Numbered from the stretch's first letter, positions 1 to 8,949 are shown. The stretch: DNA of 64,000 bases from GCA-002050365 sp038235165 (GCA_038235165.1 JBBSUG010000022.1:9481-73480); one strand, 5' to 3'. Notes: a model not told the origin generated them from the letters alone. Program-made: numbers and translations.

Positions 1-1
1 T

Positions 2-697
2 ATCGTTGTGTCGCCGTCGCTGGCGAAAGACCGTTTGCAGCACATCGAATTTGTCAATTTGTCGGACAAGCGCATTCTCGTCATTCTCGTTTCCGCGCCG
101 AACATCGTTCACAATAAAATAATTAGGCTCAAAGAAACGCTGACGAACGAAGAACTCGAACGCACGGCGCGTTACCTGAACGTCGAATTCGGCGGCAAAA
201 GTTTGGCGGAAATTCGGGCGGCAATTCTCAAATTGATGCACGAAGAAACATCGCTGTTTGATAAACTGTTGCAGACGGCGATGATTATCTGTTCGCAAAG
301 CATTGAAAATGAACAGGATAATCTCGGCGATGTCTATGTTGACGGCACTTCCAATATGCTGATTAAACGCGATTTCGCCGATATGGAACGGCTGCGCCAG
401 CTTCTGCGAACGATTGAGGAAAAATCGCGTCTTGTCCAGATTTTGACCGAATGTATCGCCCGCGACGCTTCGCTGACGGGCGATGTGCAGGTCGTCATCG
501 GCAGCGAAAACACGACTTCTTCACTGCAAAACTGTACGCTCATCACCGCGCCCTACCGCACCGGCAACGGCGAAGCGATGGGAACTCTGAGCGTTTTAGG
601 TCCGACCAGAATCGAATATGCCAGAATGATTTCGATTGTCAGTTACGTGGCAAAAATTCTCGAAAAGTTAGTGATGCGGGAAAACTCAAAAAATTAA
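2..697 (+). CDS. hrcA: Heat-inducible transcription repressor HrcA (5' end outside window)
   Basis: This is the C-terminal two thirds of HrcA, the repressor that binds CIRCE operators upstream of class I heat-shock genes. The frame is open from the first bases of the window, so the start and the N-terminal winged-helix DNA-binding domain lie upstream. About 230 residues are visible, against roughly 340 in a full HrcA. The last 30 residues carry the family ending GPTRIEYARMISIVSYVAKI. grpE follows after about 60 bp and a dnaK paralogue after that, which is the classical hrcA-grpE-dnaK order. No CIRCE element is visible in the window; any would be expected upstream of the missing start. Confidence 0.9.
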   Translation: MVVSPSLAKDRLQHIEFVNLSDKRILVILVSAPNIVHNKIIRLKETLTNEELERTARYLNVEFGGKSLAEIRAAILKLMHEETSLFDKLLQTAMIICSQSIENEQDNLGDVYVDGTSNMLIKRDFADMERLRQLLRTIEEKSRLVQILTECIARDASLTGDVQVVIGSENTTSSLQNCTLITAPYRTGNGEAMGTLSVLGPTRIEYARMISIVSYVAKILEKLVMRENSKN

Positions 698-755
698 CCC
701 GCCGGAGTCAAAACAAATACAATTAAAAGGGAAATTTAATCAGGATTCAAAGGAT

Positions 756-1589
756 ATGGAAGAATTTGAAGTGGATGATTCGCTCTCAATTGATGATTTC
801 ATCAAAGAGTTAGAAGCTAAAGAAAAAGATTTACATATTTTTTCCGAAGTAGTCATTGAAGTCGAAGACGACGGACTTGATGAGACGGATGCCGCCGCCG
901 ACTTTATTATGGCGGAAATTGCCGCTGCCGAAAAAACATCTCTGCCGCCGAAGGTCTCCGCGACGAATTCGGTAGAAATAAAAAAGTTGAAAACCGAAAA
1001 CACCGATTTGAAAACTCAAATCTCCAAAATGGAAAACGAGCGGGTCGAACTTTTCGAACTCGCCCGTCGCCGCCAGACTGATTTTGAAAATTACAAAAAC
1101 CGCACCGAACGTGAAAGAAGCGAAACTTTCCGCAATCAATTAAGCAATTTGGCGCAGCAAATGCTGCCCGTGCTTGATAATATGAGCCGCGCTCTTGATT
1201 CGACGGCACACATTTCAGACGAAAAAACGCAGGATTTGCAGCAGTTTTTTAACGGCATCGCGCTCGTCAACCAGCAAATGAACGAAGTTTTAGAGGAAAT
1301 GGGCGTTCAGCCGATCAAATCGGTCGGGGAAGTTTTCGACCCGCATTTTCACGAAGCCGTCGCCACCGAAGAGACCAATGAATTTCCGCCGCACACCGTC
1401 ACCGCCGAATTTCTGCGCGGCTACCGGATTGACAACAAAGTTATTCGTCCGGCGATGGTTAAAGTTTCCAAAAGTCAGAATTTGGGAGCCGAGCGGCGCG
1501 AGTCGGGAGCCGAAAGACGGGAATCAAACGGCGATAGGCGAACGGTTCAAATCGAAAGTGATGAGTCGGAACTTTTGACGCTCGATTAA
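756..1589 (+). CDS. grpE: Nucleotide exchange factor GrpE
   Basis: GrpE is the dimeric exchange factor that releases ADP from DnaK. The protein has 277 residues, longer than the usual 190-210. It has an acidic N-terminal arm of about 75 residues, then a long coiled coil (about 75-150). The conserved beta-domain follows, with EVFDPHFHEAVA and RGYRIDNKVIRPAMVKVSK near residues 195-240. A tail of about 35 residues follows that is not typical of the family; it contains two GAERRES copies. An AAGGAT stretch just before the ATG supports this start. It is the only grpE in the window and sits with hrcA, away from the canonical dnaK-dnaJ pair near 16-20 kb. Confidence 0.93.
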   Translation: MEEFEVDDSLSIDDFIKELEAKEKDLHIFSEVVIEVEDDGLDETDAAADFIMAEIAAAEKTSLPPKVSATNSVEIKKLKTENTDLKTQISKMENERVELFELARRRQTDFENYKNRTERERSETFRNQLSNLAQQMLPVLDNMSRALDSTAHISDEKTQDLQQFFNGIALVNQQMNEVLEEMGVQPIKSVGEVFDPHFHEAVATEETNEFPPHTVTAEFLRGYRIDNKVIRPAMVKVSKSQNLGAERRESGAERRESNGDRRTVQIESDESELLTLD

Positions 1590-1658
1590 AAACAACTCCC
1601 GTCACGGCTCACCATCCTCAAACCCCCCGATTTTAATTTCCCATATATTAAAAAAATT

Positions 1659-3464
1659 ATGAGCAAAGTAATTGGCATAGATTTAGGCACGACAAACTGC
1701 TGCGTTTCGGTTTTGGAAGGCGGCACGGTGCAGATTATCTCGAATAAAGAAGGCGGCAGAACTACGCCTTCGGTCGTCGGTTTTACGGAAAAGGACGAAC
1801 GGCTGGTCGGGCAGATTGCCAAACGGCAGGCGGTGACGAACGCGGCGAACACGCTCTACGCCGTCAAACGCTTGATCGGGCGCAAGTTCGACGCGCCGGA
1901 AATTGAAAAAATGCGTGAAACAGTGCCGTTTGAAATTGTCGAAGCTCCGAACGGCGACGCGCATATTCGCGTACTTGAACGGGTTTACAGCCCGCCGGAA
2001 ATTTCGGCGATTGTTTTGCAGCGGCTGAAACTGGCGGCGGAAGAGTTTTTGGGCGACAAAATCACCGAAGCGATCATTACCGTTCCGGCTTATTTCGATG
2101 ACGCGCAGCGGCAGGCGACGCGCGACGCGGGAAAAATCGCCGGTTTGGAAGTCGAACGCATCATCAACGAACCGACTGCCGCCGCGCTCGCTTACGGTTT
2201 CGGCAAAAATAAAAATGAAAAAGTCGTCGTTTACGATCTCGGCGGCGGCACGTTCGATATTTCAATTCTGGAAATAAACGACGGGGTTTTTGAAGTTCTC
2301 TCCACGTCCGGTAACACATTTTTGGGCGGCGAAGATTTTGACCAGCGCATCATCAACTGGCTCGTCGAAAAGTTTGCGACTGAAAACGGGATTGATCTGC
2401 GCGGCGACCGGCTCGCTTTGCAGCGTTTGAAAGAAGCGGCGGAACGCGCCAAATGCGAACTTTCTTCCGTTTCGGAGACGACCGTCAACCTGCCGTTTAT
2501 CGCGGCGGATGCTTCCGGTCCGAAACACATCAACACGGTTTTGACCCGAACGCAGTTTGAAGAACTCGTTCTCGATTTGGTTGAATCTTCGGTCGAACCG
2601 TGCCAGAAAGCTCTCTGGGACGCGAAACTTCAGCCGTCGGACATCAATAAAGTAATTCTGGTCGGCGGACAGACCCGTTCGCCGATCATCCTTCGCACCG
2701 TCAAAGAAGTTTTCGGCAAAGAGCCGTCGTCCGAGATTAACCCGGATGAAGTAGTGGCGATGGGCGCAGCGATTCAGGGCGGCGTTTTGACCGGCGATAT
2801 AAAAGATATTGTGCTGCTCGACGTTCTGCCGCTCAGTTTAGGACTGGAGACACGCGGCGGTTTGTTCGTCAAATTAATCTCGCGCAATTCAACGATTCCG
2901 CTCAAAAATACGATGACTTTCACGACTGTTGTTGACAATCAGCAAACGGTCGAAATCCATATTTTGCAGGGCGAACGCGAAATCACGAGCGGCAACCGCA
3001 GTTTGGCAAAATTCGAACTCGTCGGCATTCCGCCCGCCCCGCGCGGTGTTCCGCAGGTTGACGTTTCGTTTGAAGTTGACGCGAACGGCATCGTTAATGT
3101 TTCAGCGAAAGACAAAATGACCGGCTTTGAACAAGCGATGCAAATCACGCCGTCGTCGGGACTTGCGCCGGATGAAATTGATCTTCTGATTATGGAAGCC
3201 GAGACATCCGTCGAGAAAGACCGCGTTGCTAAAGACACCATTATGCAGCGCAACCGCCTCGATTCGCTTCTCAAAAACACTCACAAAGCGATGTCGGAAT
3301 TCGGGAGATCGCTTATGCCCGAACAGCAACAGCAAATTAATCATACATTAAAAGAAGCCGATGCTTTTCTCGAAGCCGGTGATTATACGCAAATTCAGCC
3401 GATGATTGAAAAAATGGAAACTGCGGCGAATGAGTTGACCAACGCATTGATGGCGGCGGTTTAG
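1659..3464 (+). CDS. Hsp70/DnaK paralogue
   Basis: An Hsp70 chaperone of 601 residues. The ATPase domain begins with VIGIDLGTTNCCVSVLEGG and carries the phosphate-binding motif VVVYDLGGGTFDIS near residue 190, plus VILVGGQTRSP near 330. The substrate-binding beta-domain contains LVGIPPAPRGVPQVDVSFEVD. The helical lid is short and lacks the acidic EEV-like tail found on the second DnaK at 16.3 kb, so the two are probably specialised. It lies 69 bp after grpE in the hrcA cluster and is followed by hairpin structures. DnaK-family membership is clear. Whether it acts as a general DnaK or as an HscA-like specialist cannot be told from sequence alone. Confidence 0.93.
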   Translation: MSKVIGIDLGTTNCCVSVLEGGTVQIISNKEGGRTTPSVVGFTEKDERLVGQIAKRQAVTNAANTLYAVKRLIGRKFDAPEIEKMRETVPFEIVEAPNGDAHIRVLERVYSPPEISAIVLQRLKLAAEEFLGDKITEAIITVPAYFDDAQRQATRDAGKIAGLEVERIINEPTAAALAYGFGKNKNEKVVVYDLGGGTFDISILEINDGVFEVLSTSGNTFLGGEDFDQRIINWLVEKFATENGIDLRGDRLALQRLKEAAERAKCELSSVSETTVNLPFIAADASGPKHINTVLTRTQFEELVLDLVESSVEPCQKALWDAKLQPSDINKVILVGGQTRSPIILRTVKEVFGKEPSSEINPDEVVAMGAAIQGGVLTGDIKDIVLLDVLPLSLGLETRGGLFVKLISRNSTIPLKNTMTFTTVVDNQQTVEIHILQGEREITSGNRSLAKFELVGIPPAPRGVPQVDVSFEVDANGIVNVSAKDKMTGFEQAMQITPSSGLAPDEIDLLIMEAETSVEKDRVAKDTIMQRNRLDSLLKNTHKAMSEFGRSLMPEQQQQINHTLKEADAFLEAGDYTQIQPMIEKMETAANELTNALMAAV

Positions 3465-3481
3465 CGTTCGATAATTAAAAA

Positions 3482-3500
3482 GAGAGATTTTCAATCTCTC
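3482..3500. terminator. Short hairpin after the dnaK paralogue
   Basis: GAGAGATT and AATCTCTC form an 8-bp stem with a 3-nt loop, 18 bp after the stop codon. No T-run follows. It may protect the 3' end of the mRNA or be part of the stronger terminator immediately downstream. Confidence 0.4.
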
Positions 3501-3506
3501 CCCGAT

Positions 3507-3578
3507 AAAAGTTCGCGCTTTAATCTGTATTCCCCTTGTTTTTGCCGGTGAATATAAAACAAAGCGCGAACTTTTTTA
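3507..3578 (+). terminator. Rho-independent terminator of the hrcA-grpE-dnaK cluster
   Basis: AAAAGTTCGCGCTTT (3507-3521) is perfectly complementary to AAAGCGCGAACTTTT (3561-3575), a 15-bp stem with a 39-nt loop. The second arm runs straight into a T-run. The loop is longer than usual, but the position after the last gene of the cluster fits a terminator. Confidence 0.6.
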
Positions 3579-3635
3579 TTGAGCAAAATGCATCAGCGGG
3601 ATTGACAAAAATAAATTTTCAGATGCAAGGGAAAA

Positions 3636-3783
3636 TCATTACTGAGCGGCACGGAAATCGTCGGCTTTTAACTTATTTAAGAAGCTGCCGCAAGGATGAC
3701 AAAAATAAAAATCTTTTTTTGAGCGTTTTGAGCTGTTTGCGACAATTATTTATAGTGTCAAAAACTGTGCCGCTCAGTAATGA
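3636..3783. repeat. 148-bp segment bounded by perfect 17-bp terminal inverted repeats (MITE-like)
   Basis: TCATTACTGAGCGGCAC at 3636-3652 recurs as its exact reverse complement at 3767-3783. No transposase is present and I see no flanking target-site duplication. The interior is AT-rich and non-coding. It could be a miniature inverted-repeat element or one large hairpin. Confidence 0.5.
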
Positions 3784-3881
3784 GTATTTTCACGCCCGGA
3801 TGTTTTTTTTAATTTCCTGCGGGCAAGCCGTCGAAGTTGTTTTGGAAAGTTATTTACTGTGTTAAAATTACACTTTACAAA

Positions 3882-4592
3882 ATGCTTTCATCGAGATCAG
3901 CCAAATTTTTAGTCATCTGCTTCTTACTTCCGACTTTTTTTTCAGCGTGTTTTCTCCGGCAGAATGCGTCGGGCGAAATGCCGTCGCCAACGCCGTTTGT
4001 CGTTGAAGAACTCAAAAGCAATGTGCCGTTTTCCAACAAAGAACCCGAAAATTTTCAAGCCGAATTCATTGTTTCGACCGGCGGCGCGGAAGATAAAACT
4101 TTTGCGGCGCGGCGCGGCGAAAAACAGATTTTTACATACAATTTCGGTAAAAAAAATCAATTTTCAGTTCTAAGATCGGGCGACGGAAAAAGCCTCCCGT
4201 TTATTAAAGATAAAAAAGTTTACGTCGAAAATTCCGCTGCCAATTTAGCTCTGGCGATGGAAAATCCGTTCGATTTTTTAACGACCGAATGGCTCAATCA
4301 GAAATCCGACGCGAAATTTGAACGGCTCGGCGAAGAAAACGGCTCGACGAAATATCGCGCGATTTTGGGCGAACGCAGCAAATCGGAAGTTTTAATTTGG
4401 ATTGACGAAAAAATCAGTCTGCCTGTCAAACAGGAATTTTATAGTGTCAACGGAGACCAAAAAATGCTGACGGCGACTTTTGAAATGAAAAATTTCGCGC
4501 CGCAGGCGGATGACAATTTGTTTGAAATCCCAAAAGACTTTCGCAAAGTCACGATTGAAGAATTTCGCAAAATTTTGCACAGTGAAGAATGA
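3882..4592 (+). CDS. Putative lipoprotein, possibly LolA/outer-membrane lipoprotein-sorting-like
   Basis: The product has 236 residues and an N-terminal signal peptide ending in a lipobox (LPTFFSAC, Cys at about residue 23), so it should be lipidated and anchored in the envelope. The start at 3882 was chosen because it places the signal peptide at the N-terminus; longer upstream readings add an unlikely leader. The mature part is beta-rich with alternating polar and hydrophobic residues, as in the LolA/LppX fold, but I cannot assign it to a named family with certainty. It stands alone between a palindromic region and a thioesterase gene. Confidence 0.7.
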   Translation: MLSSRSAKFLVICFLLPTFFSACFLRQNASGEMPSPTPFVVEELKSNVPFSNKEPENFQAEFIVSTGGAEDKTFAARRGEKQIFTYNFGKKNQFSVLRSGDGKSLPFIKDKKVYVENSAANLALAMENPFDFLTTEWLNQKSDAKFERLGEENGSTKYRAILGERSKSEVLIWIDEKISLPVKQEFYSVNGDQKMLTATFEMKNFAPQADDNLFEIPKDFRKVTIEEFRKILHSEE

Positions 4593-4719
4593 GTGGATAA
4601 TGTTTTCGGTTTTTGGTACTTGGTTTTTGGTTCTATTTTTGACGCATCCGATTTTATGCGAAAAGTTTGTTCAAGAATCATCAAGAAAAAACTGAAAACT
4701 AAACTCTAAAAACTAATTT

Positions 4720-5148
4720 ATGAATGACGCAAACACAGAAATAACCGAACAGCACCGCCAACGCGCGACGGAAGCATTAAAAAATGTTCCGTTTGCGCGT
4801 CTGCTCGGGTTTGAATTAGTTGATTTGCAGATGCAGGAAGCGACGATAAAACTGCTGATGCGTGATGAACTGCGGCAGCCGTACGGCGTTTTGCACGGCG
4901 GCGCGACGGCTTCGCTGATTGATACGGCGATGGCTTTTGCAGTCAGAACCTGTGTGCCGGAAAATATTCAAACGACGACGATTGATTTGACCGTTCATTA
5001 TCTGCGCCCGCATTCGGCAGGCGAAGCAGTCTGCACGGCAAAGGTAGTTCGTGCCGGTAAACGGATTTTGACCGTCGCGGCGGAAGTTTACAACGAAGAA
5101 AAAAAGTTGATCGCCACGGCTTTATCAACATACACAAAGATATTTTGA
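4720..5148 (+). CDS. PaaI-type hotdog-fold thioesterase
   Basis: A 142-residue acyl-CoA thioesterase-like protein. The signature YGVLHGGATASLIDTAMAFA (about residues 50-70) matches the PaaI/YbgC hotdog motif in which the HGG loop and the following Asp build the active site. The strand TTIDLTVHYLRP lines the acyl channel. The length is typical of the family. Substrate cannot be predicted; aryl- and acyl-CoAs are both known for relatives. It is followed 20 bp later by an ABC exporter in the same direction, with no clear functional link. Confidence 0.88.
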   Translation: MNDANTEITEQHRQRATEALKNVPFARLLGFELVDLQMQEATIKLLMRDELRQPYGVLHGGATASLIDTAMAFAVRTCVPENIQTTTIDLTVHYLRPHSAGEAVCTAKVVRAGKRILTVAAEVYNEEKKLIATALSTYTKIF

Positions 5149-5168
5149 AACGTTAACCGTCAATTGAA

Positions 5169-7019
5169 ATGGCAAAATTCGGTAACGATCAACGATTGAC
5201 GATTGACGACCAAAAAATGGAAGAACTTAAAAAATTCGGAAAATATTTCAAACCTTACAAATGGCAGGTCGTTTTCGGCATTCTGTTTATCCTGTTTTCG
5301 ATGGCGTTCGGGCTGCTGATTCCGTATCTCGTCGGCAGGGCGATTGACGATTTGAGCGCGGAGATAACGCGGAACAAAGTTATTTACTACCCATTGGTTA
5401 TTTTGGCGGCAAATCTCATCAGCGGGATTTTTCTGTTCTGGCAGCGGCGGTTGTTGATTAACGCTTCGCGCCACATCGAATATGATATGCGCCGCGACTT
5501 TTACGCCGCGCTGGTTGACCAATCGCTCGAATATTTTCAAAATAACCGCGTCGGCGATTTGATGGCGCGGGCGACGAACGACTTGAGTGCGGTGCGGCAA
5601 ATCGTCGGACCGATGATTTTATATTCGTTTCAGGCGATTTTCGCGCTCGCCATCGTTTTGCCGGTGATGCTCCACATCAACGTCAAGCTCACGTTGCTGT
5701 TGCTGATTCCGATGCCGTTTGTTTCCTTAACGGTCAAGTTTTTAGGTCAGCAGATTCACGTCCGTTTTGAAAAAATTCAAGAATTTTTCTCCGACATTAC
5801 GGCACGGGCGCAGGAAAATCTGACCGGCGTGAGGGTCATTCGTGCCTACGCGCAGGAAGGCTCGGAAATCGAGAAGTTTCAGGAATTAAACAACGAATAC
5901 GCGCGGCGCAACATCGCGCTCGTCAAATATGGCGCGGCGATGCGTCCGCTATTATTCTTTTTTATTGGTTTGGGCTTTGTCATCATCGTCGCGGTCGGCG
6001 TACCGATGGCGGTGCGCGGCGAAATCACGGCGGGCGAATTTACAGCTTTTATTTTGTACTTGCAGCGAATGATTTGGTATCTCATCGCACTCGGTTACGT
6101 TGTCAATCTATACCAGCGCGGGACGGCTTCGCTCAAACGATTCAACGCCATTTTGGAAACCGAACCGGCGATCAAAGATGAATCGGAAGCACGCGAACAG
6201 TCGAAAATCAAAGGCAAAATCGAATTCCGTAATCTGACTTTTGCCTATGGCAATAAGCCGGTTTTGAAAGATATAAATCTGATTATCGAACCTGGCAAAA
6301 CCGTTGCGCTCGTCGGCAAAACCGGCAGCGGCAAATCAACGCTGGCGACGCTCATTCCGCGTCTGCTCGACGCGCCGGAAAATACGATTTTTATTGACGA
6401 CATCCCGATTCGGCAGTTTCCTCTCGAACAATTACGAAAATCAATCGGTTTCGTACCGCAGGAAACATTTTTGTTCTCGAATTCGATTGCAGCCAATATC
6501 GCCTTCGGTGTGGATGAAAAATTATCGCCGCCGGTCAATTACGAATTGGCGGAAGCGGGCAACGGCAACAACAAGAACGGGAAAAAATACATTTCCGTCG
6601 AAAAAGCCGCCGAAGTCGCCGGTGTCGCCGATGACATCAAGGAATTTCCGTACAAATACGAACAGCGCGTCGGCGAACGCGGCATCACGCTGTCGGGCGG
6701 TCAGAAACAGCGCACGGCGATTGCCCGCGCCGTGATGCGAAACCCGCGCATTTTGATTTTGGATGATTCATTGTCGGCAGTTGATACCTACACGGAAGAG
6801 ACGATTCTTCGCAATTTGCGGGATGTTCGCACCGACCGGACGACTTTAATAATTTCGCACCGCGTTTCGACGATTCGTGATGCCGATTTGATTTGTGTTC
6901 TGCACGACGGGCGCATCACCGAACGCGGCACTCACGATGAATTAGTTGCTAAAGGCGGCGAGTATGCCGATCTTTATCAACGCCAGCTCTTGGAAGAAGA
7001 ACTCGACGCGACGGAATAA
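5169..7019 (+). CDS. ABC exporter, fused permease and ATPase (MsbA/LmrA type)
   Basis: A 616-residue half-transporter. Residues about 20-330 form the six-helix type I exporter membrane domain; residues about 355-600 form the nucleotide-binding domain. Visible motifs are Walker A GKTGSGKST, the signature LSGGQKQR, Walker B ILILDDSLSAVD and the H-loop IISHRVS. About 20 extra residues sit between the Q-loop region and the signature (near NGNNKNGKKY). A second possible start is the ATG at 5217. It would work as a homodimer, or with a partner not seen here. Substrate is unknown; lipids, drugs and peptides are all possible for this family. Confidence 0.9.
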   Translation: MAKFGNDQRLTIDDQKMEELKKFGKYFKPYKWQVVFGILFILFSMAFGLLIPYLVGRAIDDLSAEITRNKVIYYPLVILAANLISGIFLFWQRRLLINASRHIEYDMRRDFYAALVDQSLEYFQNNRVGDLMARATNDLSAVRQIVGPMILYSFQAIFALAIVLPVMLHINVKLTLLLLIPMPFVSLTVKFLGQQIHVRFEKIQEFFSDITARAQENLTGVRVIRAYAQEGSEIEKFQELNNEYARRNIALVKYGAAMRPLLFFFIGLGFVIIVAVGVPMAVRGEITAGEFTAFILYLQRMIWYLIALGYVVNLYQRGTASLKRFNAILETEPAIKDESEAREQSKIKGKIEFRNLTFAYGNKPVLKDINLIIEPGKTVALVGKTGSGKSTLATLIPRLLDAPENTIFIDDIPIRQFPLEQLRKSIGFVPQETFLFSNSIAANIAFGVDEKLSPPVNYELAEAGNGNNKNGKKYISVEKAAEVAGVADDIKEFPYKYEQRVGERGITLSGGQKQRTAIARAVMRNPRILILDDSLSAVDTYTEETILRNLRDVRTDRTTLIISHRVSTIRDADLICVLHDGRITERGTHDELVAKGGEYADLYQRQLLEEELDATE

Positions 7020-7082
7020 GTTGAACAGAAGGTGATAAGGAATTATTGATTAGTTTGAAGCCGCTCGGCACTCATATTTGAA

Positions 7083-7162
7083 GCGATGGAGCGCAGGCAG
7101 CCTTGCCTGCGTATCAAAACGAAAAGAAAATACGCAGGCAGGGTTGCCTGCGCTCCATCGGC
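7083..7162. repeat. Palindromic REP-like element
   Basis: Two arms of about 31 nt, built around GGAGCGCAGGCA and TGCCTGCGCTCC, face each other across a short A-rich loop with only a few mismatches. Each arm also contains an internal small palindrome (GCAGGCAGCCTTGCCTGC). It lies between the converging ABC exporter and mscL genes, and may double as a bidirectional terminator. Confidence 0.7.
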
Positions 7163-7230
7163 GAAACATTTTAGCTGAAACATAATTTTGCGTGAATGTT
7201 TAAGCCTTACTTCTCATCACTAACCGCCGC

Positions 7231-7647
7231 TCATTTTGTTTTGAGAATGTCGCGGATTTCCGCCAGCAAAACTTCTTCGCCGGTCGGCGGGGTCGGCGCG
7301 GCAGCAAACCTATTAAATAATTTGACGGCATAACGAGCCAGCGCAAACATTACCAATGCAACAATTAAAAACGTGATGACATCGTTGATAAACTGCCCGT
7401 ACATAATCAGCGGCTGTTTTGCCGCGACTGCCGCTTCAATTTCCTTACCGTTGGTGACCGGCATATCGCCCAAGTTTAAAACTTTGTCCTTGAAATCAAT
7501 GCCGCCGGTAATAAATCCGATAACCGGCATAATAATTCCGTCGGTAAATGTTTTAACGATTGCGCCGAAAGCCGCACCCATAATTACGGCAATCGCCAGA
7601 TCGAGAATGTTTCCGCGCGCAATAAATGCTTTGAAATCTTCTAACAT
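7231..7647 (-). CDS. mscL: Large-conductance mechanosensitive channel MscL
   Basis: A 138-residue channel that opens at high membrane tension and releases solutes after osmotic downshock. The N-terminal helix MLEDFKAFIARGNILDLAIA and the pore helix VIMGAAFGAIVKTFTDGIIM are family hallmarks. The second transmembrane helix (FINDVITFLIVALVMFALAR) and the cytoplasmic helix ending LAEIRDILK complete the protein. The start at 7647 matches the family N-terminus and is preceded by AAAGGATG; reading further upstream would add a leader not found in MscL. The downstream neighbour on the other strand is an ABC exporter. Confidence 0.95.
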   Translation of the reverse strand: MLEDFKAFIARGNILDLAIAVIMGAAFGAIVKTFTDGIIMPVIGFITGGIDFKDKVLNLGDMPVTNGKEIEAAVAAKQPLIMYGQFINDVITFLIVALVMFALARYAVKLFNRFAAAPTPPTGEEVLLAEIRDILKTK

Positions 7648-7767
7648 AAATATATTTACATCCTTTAAATATTTATTTTGCAAAAAAGAAAGGCTGTCGA
7701 AATAGTAAATTTTCATACAGCCATTCAATCAAATTGTTATTTCTGTAAGACTTATACCATACAATAT

Positions 7768-8814
7768 CTAAACAGGCAAAAACCCTTTTATTTCTCTAAC
7801 TATTTTCTGAACGTCTTCGTGGTCTTCGAGCGAGAACATAAAAAAGTCGTAGCTCGTCTTGAAACACACCAATCCGTTGCCGAAAAACCAAACGCCTTCG
7901 AGCAATGGACTGCCGCCGGTGATCCAGTCAATCGGTGCGCCGGTGATCGTCTTCGGGTTGAAAATATTTGTCATCATCATCGCGCCCGAAGCGAACGAAA
8001 ACGCGCCCAGCAACGGTGCGCCGACATATTTGGCGATGTCGCGTTCAAAATGCAATTTTTCAGCTTCGGCTTGCGAAAGTTCGCCGCCTTTGAAAAGTTC
8101 GTCCTGCGCTTCGAGATGGTTTTTGAATTGTTCAGCGGCTTTTTTAACCGCAAAAGTCGGCACGGTCGAATTAAGAAACCAATGCGAACTGATGCCGGTG
8201 AAAGCCACGCCTAACCCTGCGCCGACCGCTATCGAAGCACCGGTCGTCGCGGCTTGCAGCGGCTTTTCGACAATCCATTCGGACGTTTGCTGCACGGTTT
8301 TAATCGCCGAATCAATCGTTCGCGTCCAGCTTGCACCGAAATTAAACGCTTTTGAAATGCGCTCGGCGGTCGTGCCGAACGTCTGCCGCGCATCGGTGAA
8401 AACTTCGCCGGCGCGTTCGCCCGCCACGCTGAAAACTTCGCCCGCTTTCTGCCCGACGGTTTTCATAATGTCACCTGCGCTTTTGCCCGCCGCCGTGAAC
8501 ACTTCTTCGGCTCGCCCGCCCGCGTCTTCCGCCGCGTCGCGCAGCGGTTCGCTCGCTTCCCACGCTTTTTTCGCCGTTGCTTCGGCGGTTTTGACCGTCT
8601 CTTCCGCCACCCGCACGGCTTGTCTGCCGACTTCCGAGTTTTCGGCTTCGGTTCTGATTTTCCGTGCGCCTTCTTTGAATGTTTCTGCCGTTTCCTTGGC
8701 AACCTTTGCGCCTTCCGCCAATTTATCTTTCAGCCCGATTTGCTTATCTATATCGTCAAACCGATCTTTCGCTTCGCGCTGCCATTTTTCAAACCGCTCT
8801 TTGTAATCAGCCAT
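7768..8814 (-). CDS. Unknown protein with apolipoprotein-like amphipathic helices and a hydrophobic C-terminal half
   Basis: I do not recognise the family. In the 348-residue product, residues 1-170 are almost entirely charged, alanine-rich amphipathic helix with repeated motifs such as GQKAGEVFSVAGERAGEVF, resembling apolipoprotein or LEA-type helical repeats. Residues about 185-345 contain glycine-rich hydrophobic segments (GASIAVGAGLGVAFTGISSH; GAPLLGAFSFASGAMMM) that could span or lie in a membrane. There is no signal peptide. It is transcribed in the same direction as mscL, 120 bp upstream of it. A membrane- or lipid-associated role is an inference only. Confidence 0.7.
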   Translation of the reverse strand: MADYKERFEKWQREAKDRFDDIDKQIGLKDKLAEGAKVAKETAETFKEGARKIRTEAENSEVGRQAVRVAEETVKTAEATAKKAWEASEPLRDAAEDAGGRAEEVFTAAGKSAGDIMKTVGQKAGEVFSVAGERAGEVFTDARQTFGTTAERISKAFNFGASWTRTIDSAIKTVQQTSEWIVEKPLQAATTGASIAVGAGLGVAFTGISSHWFLNSTVPTFAVKKAAEQFKNHLEAQDELFKGGELSQAEAEKLHFERDIAKYVGAPLLGAFSFASGAMMMTNIFNPKTITGAPIDWITGGSPLLEGVWFFGNGLVCFKTSYDFFMFSLEDHEDVQKIVREIKGFLPV

Positions 8815-8949
8815 AATGTTGTAAAACCTCGCTTGTTGTTAAATACGCCCGACTGCTATTTTAGTTCCAGACCGGTTTATTTTACACTACTCGTGCAAGT
8901 TTTCGGAAAAACGTGTGTTCCGAAATTATCCGTCAACCGAAAAAATATT

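Noticed and set aside
3536..3865. Open frame of about 109 codons after the dnaK paralogue
   Set aside because: It runs through a terminator and both arms of the 17-bp inverted repeat, has no ribosome-binding site and no family features.
7859..8806. 315-codon frame opposite the helical protein
   Set aside because: Ala/Ser-rich mirror of the Ala/Glu-rich helices; the minus-strand frame has the better start and amphipathic pattern.
8620..8949. N-terminal extension of the PrcB-like protein
   Set aside because: It overlaps the divergent helical-protein gene, and the signal peptide begins at 8950.
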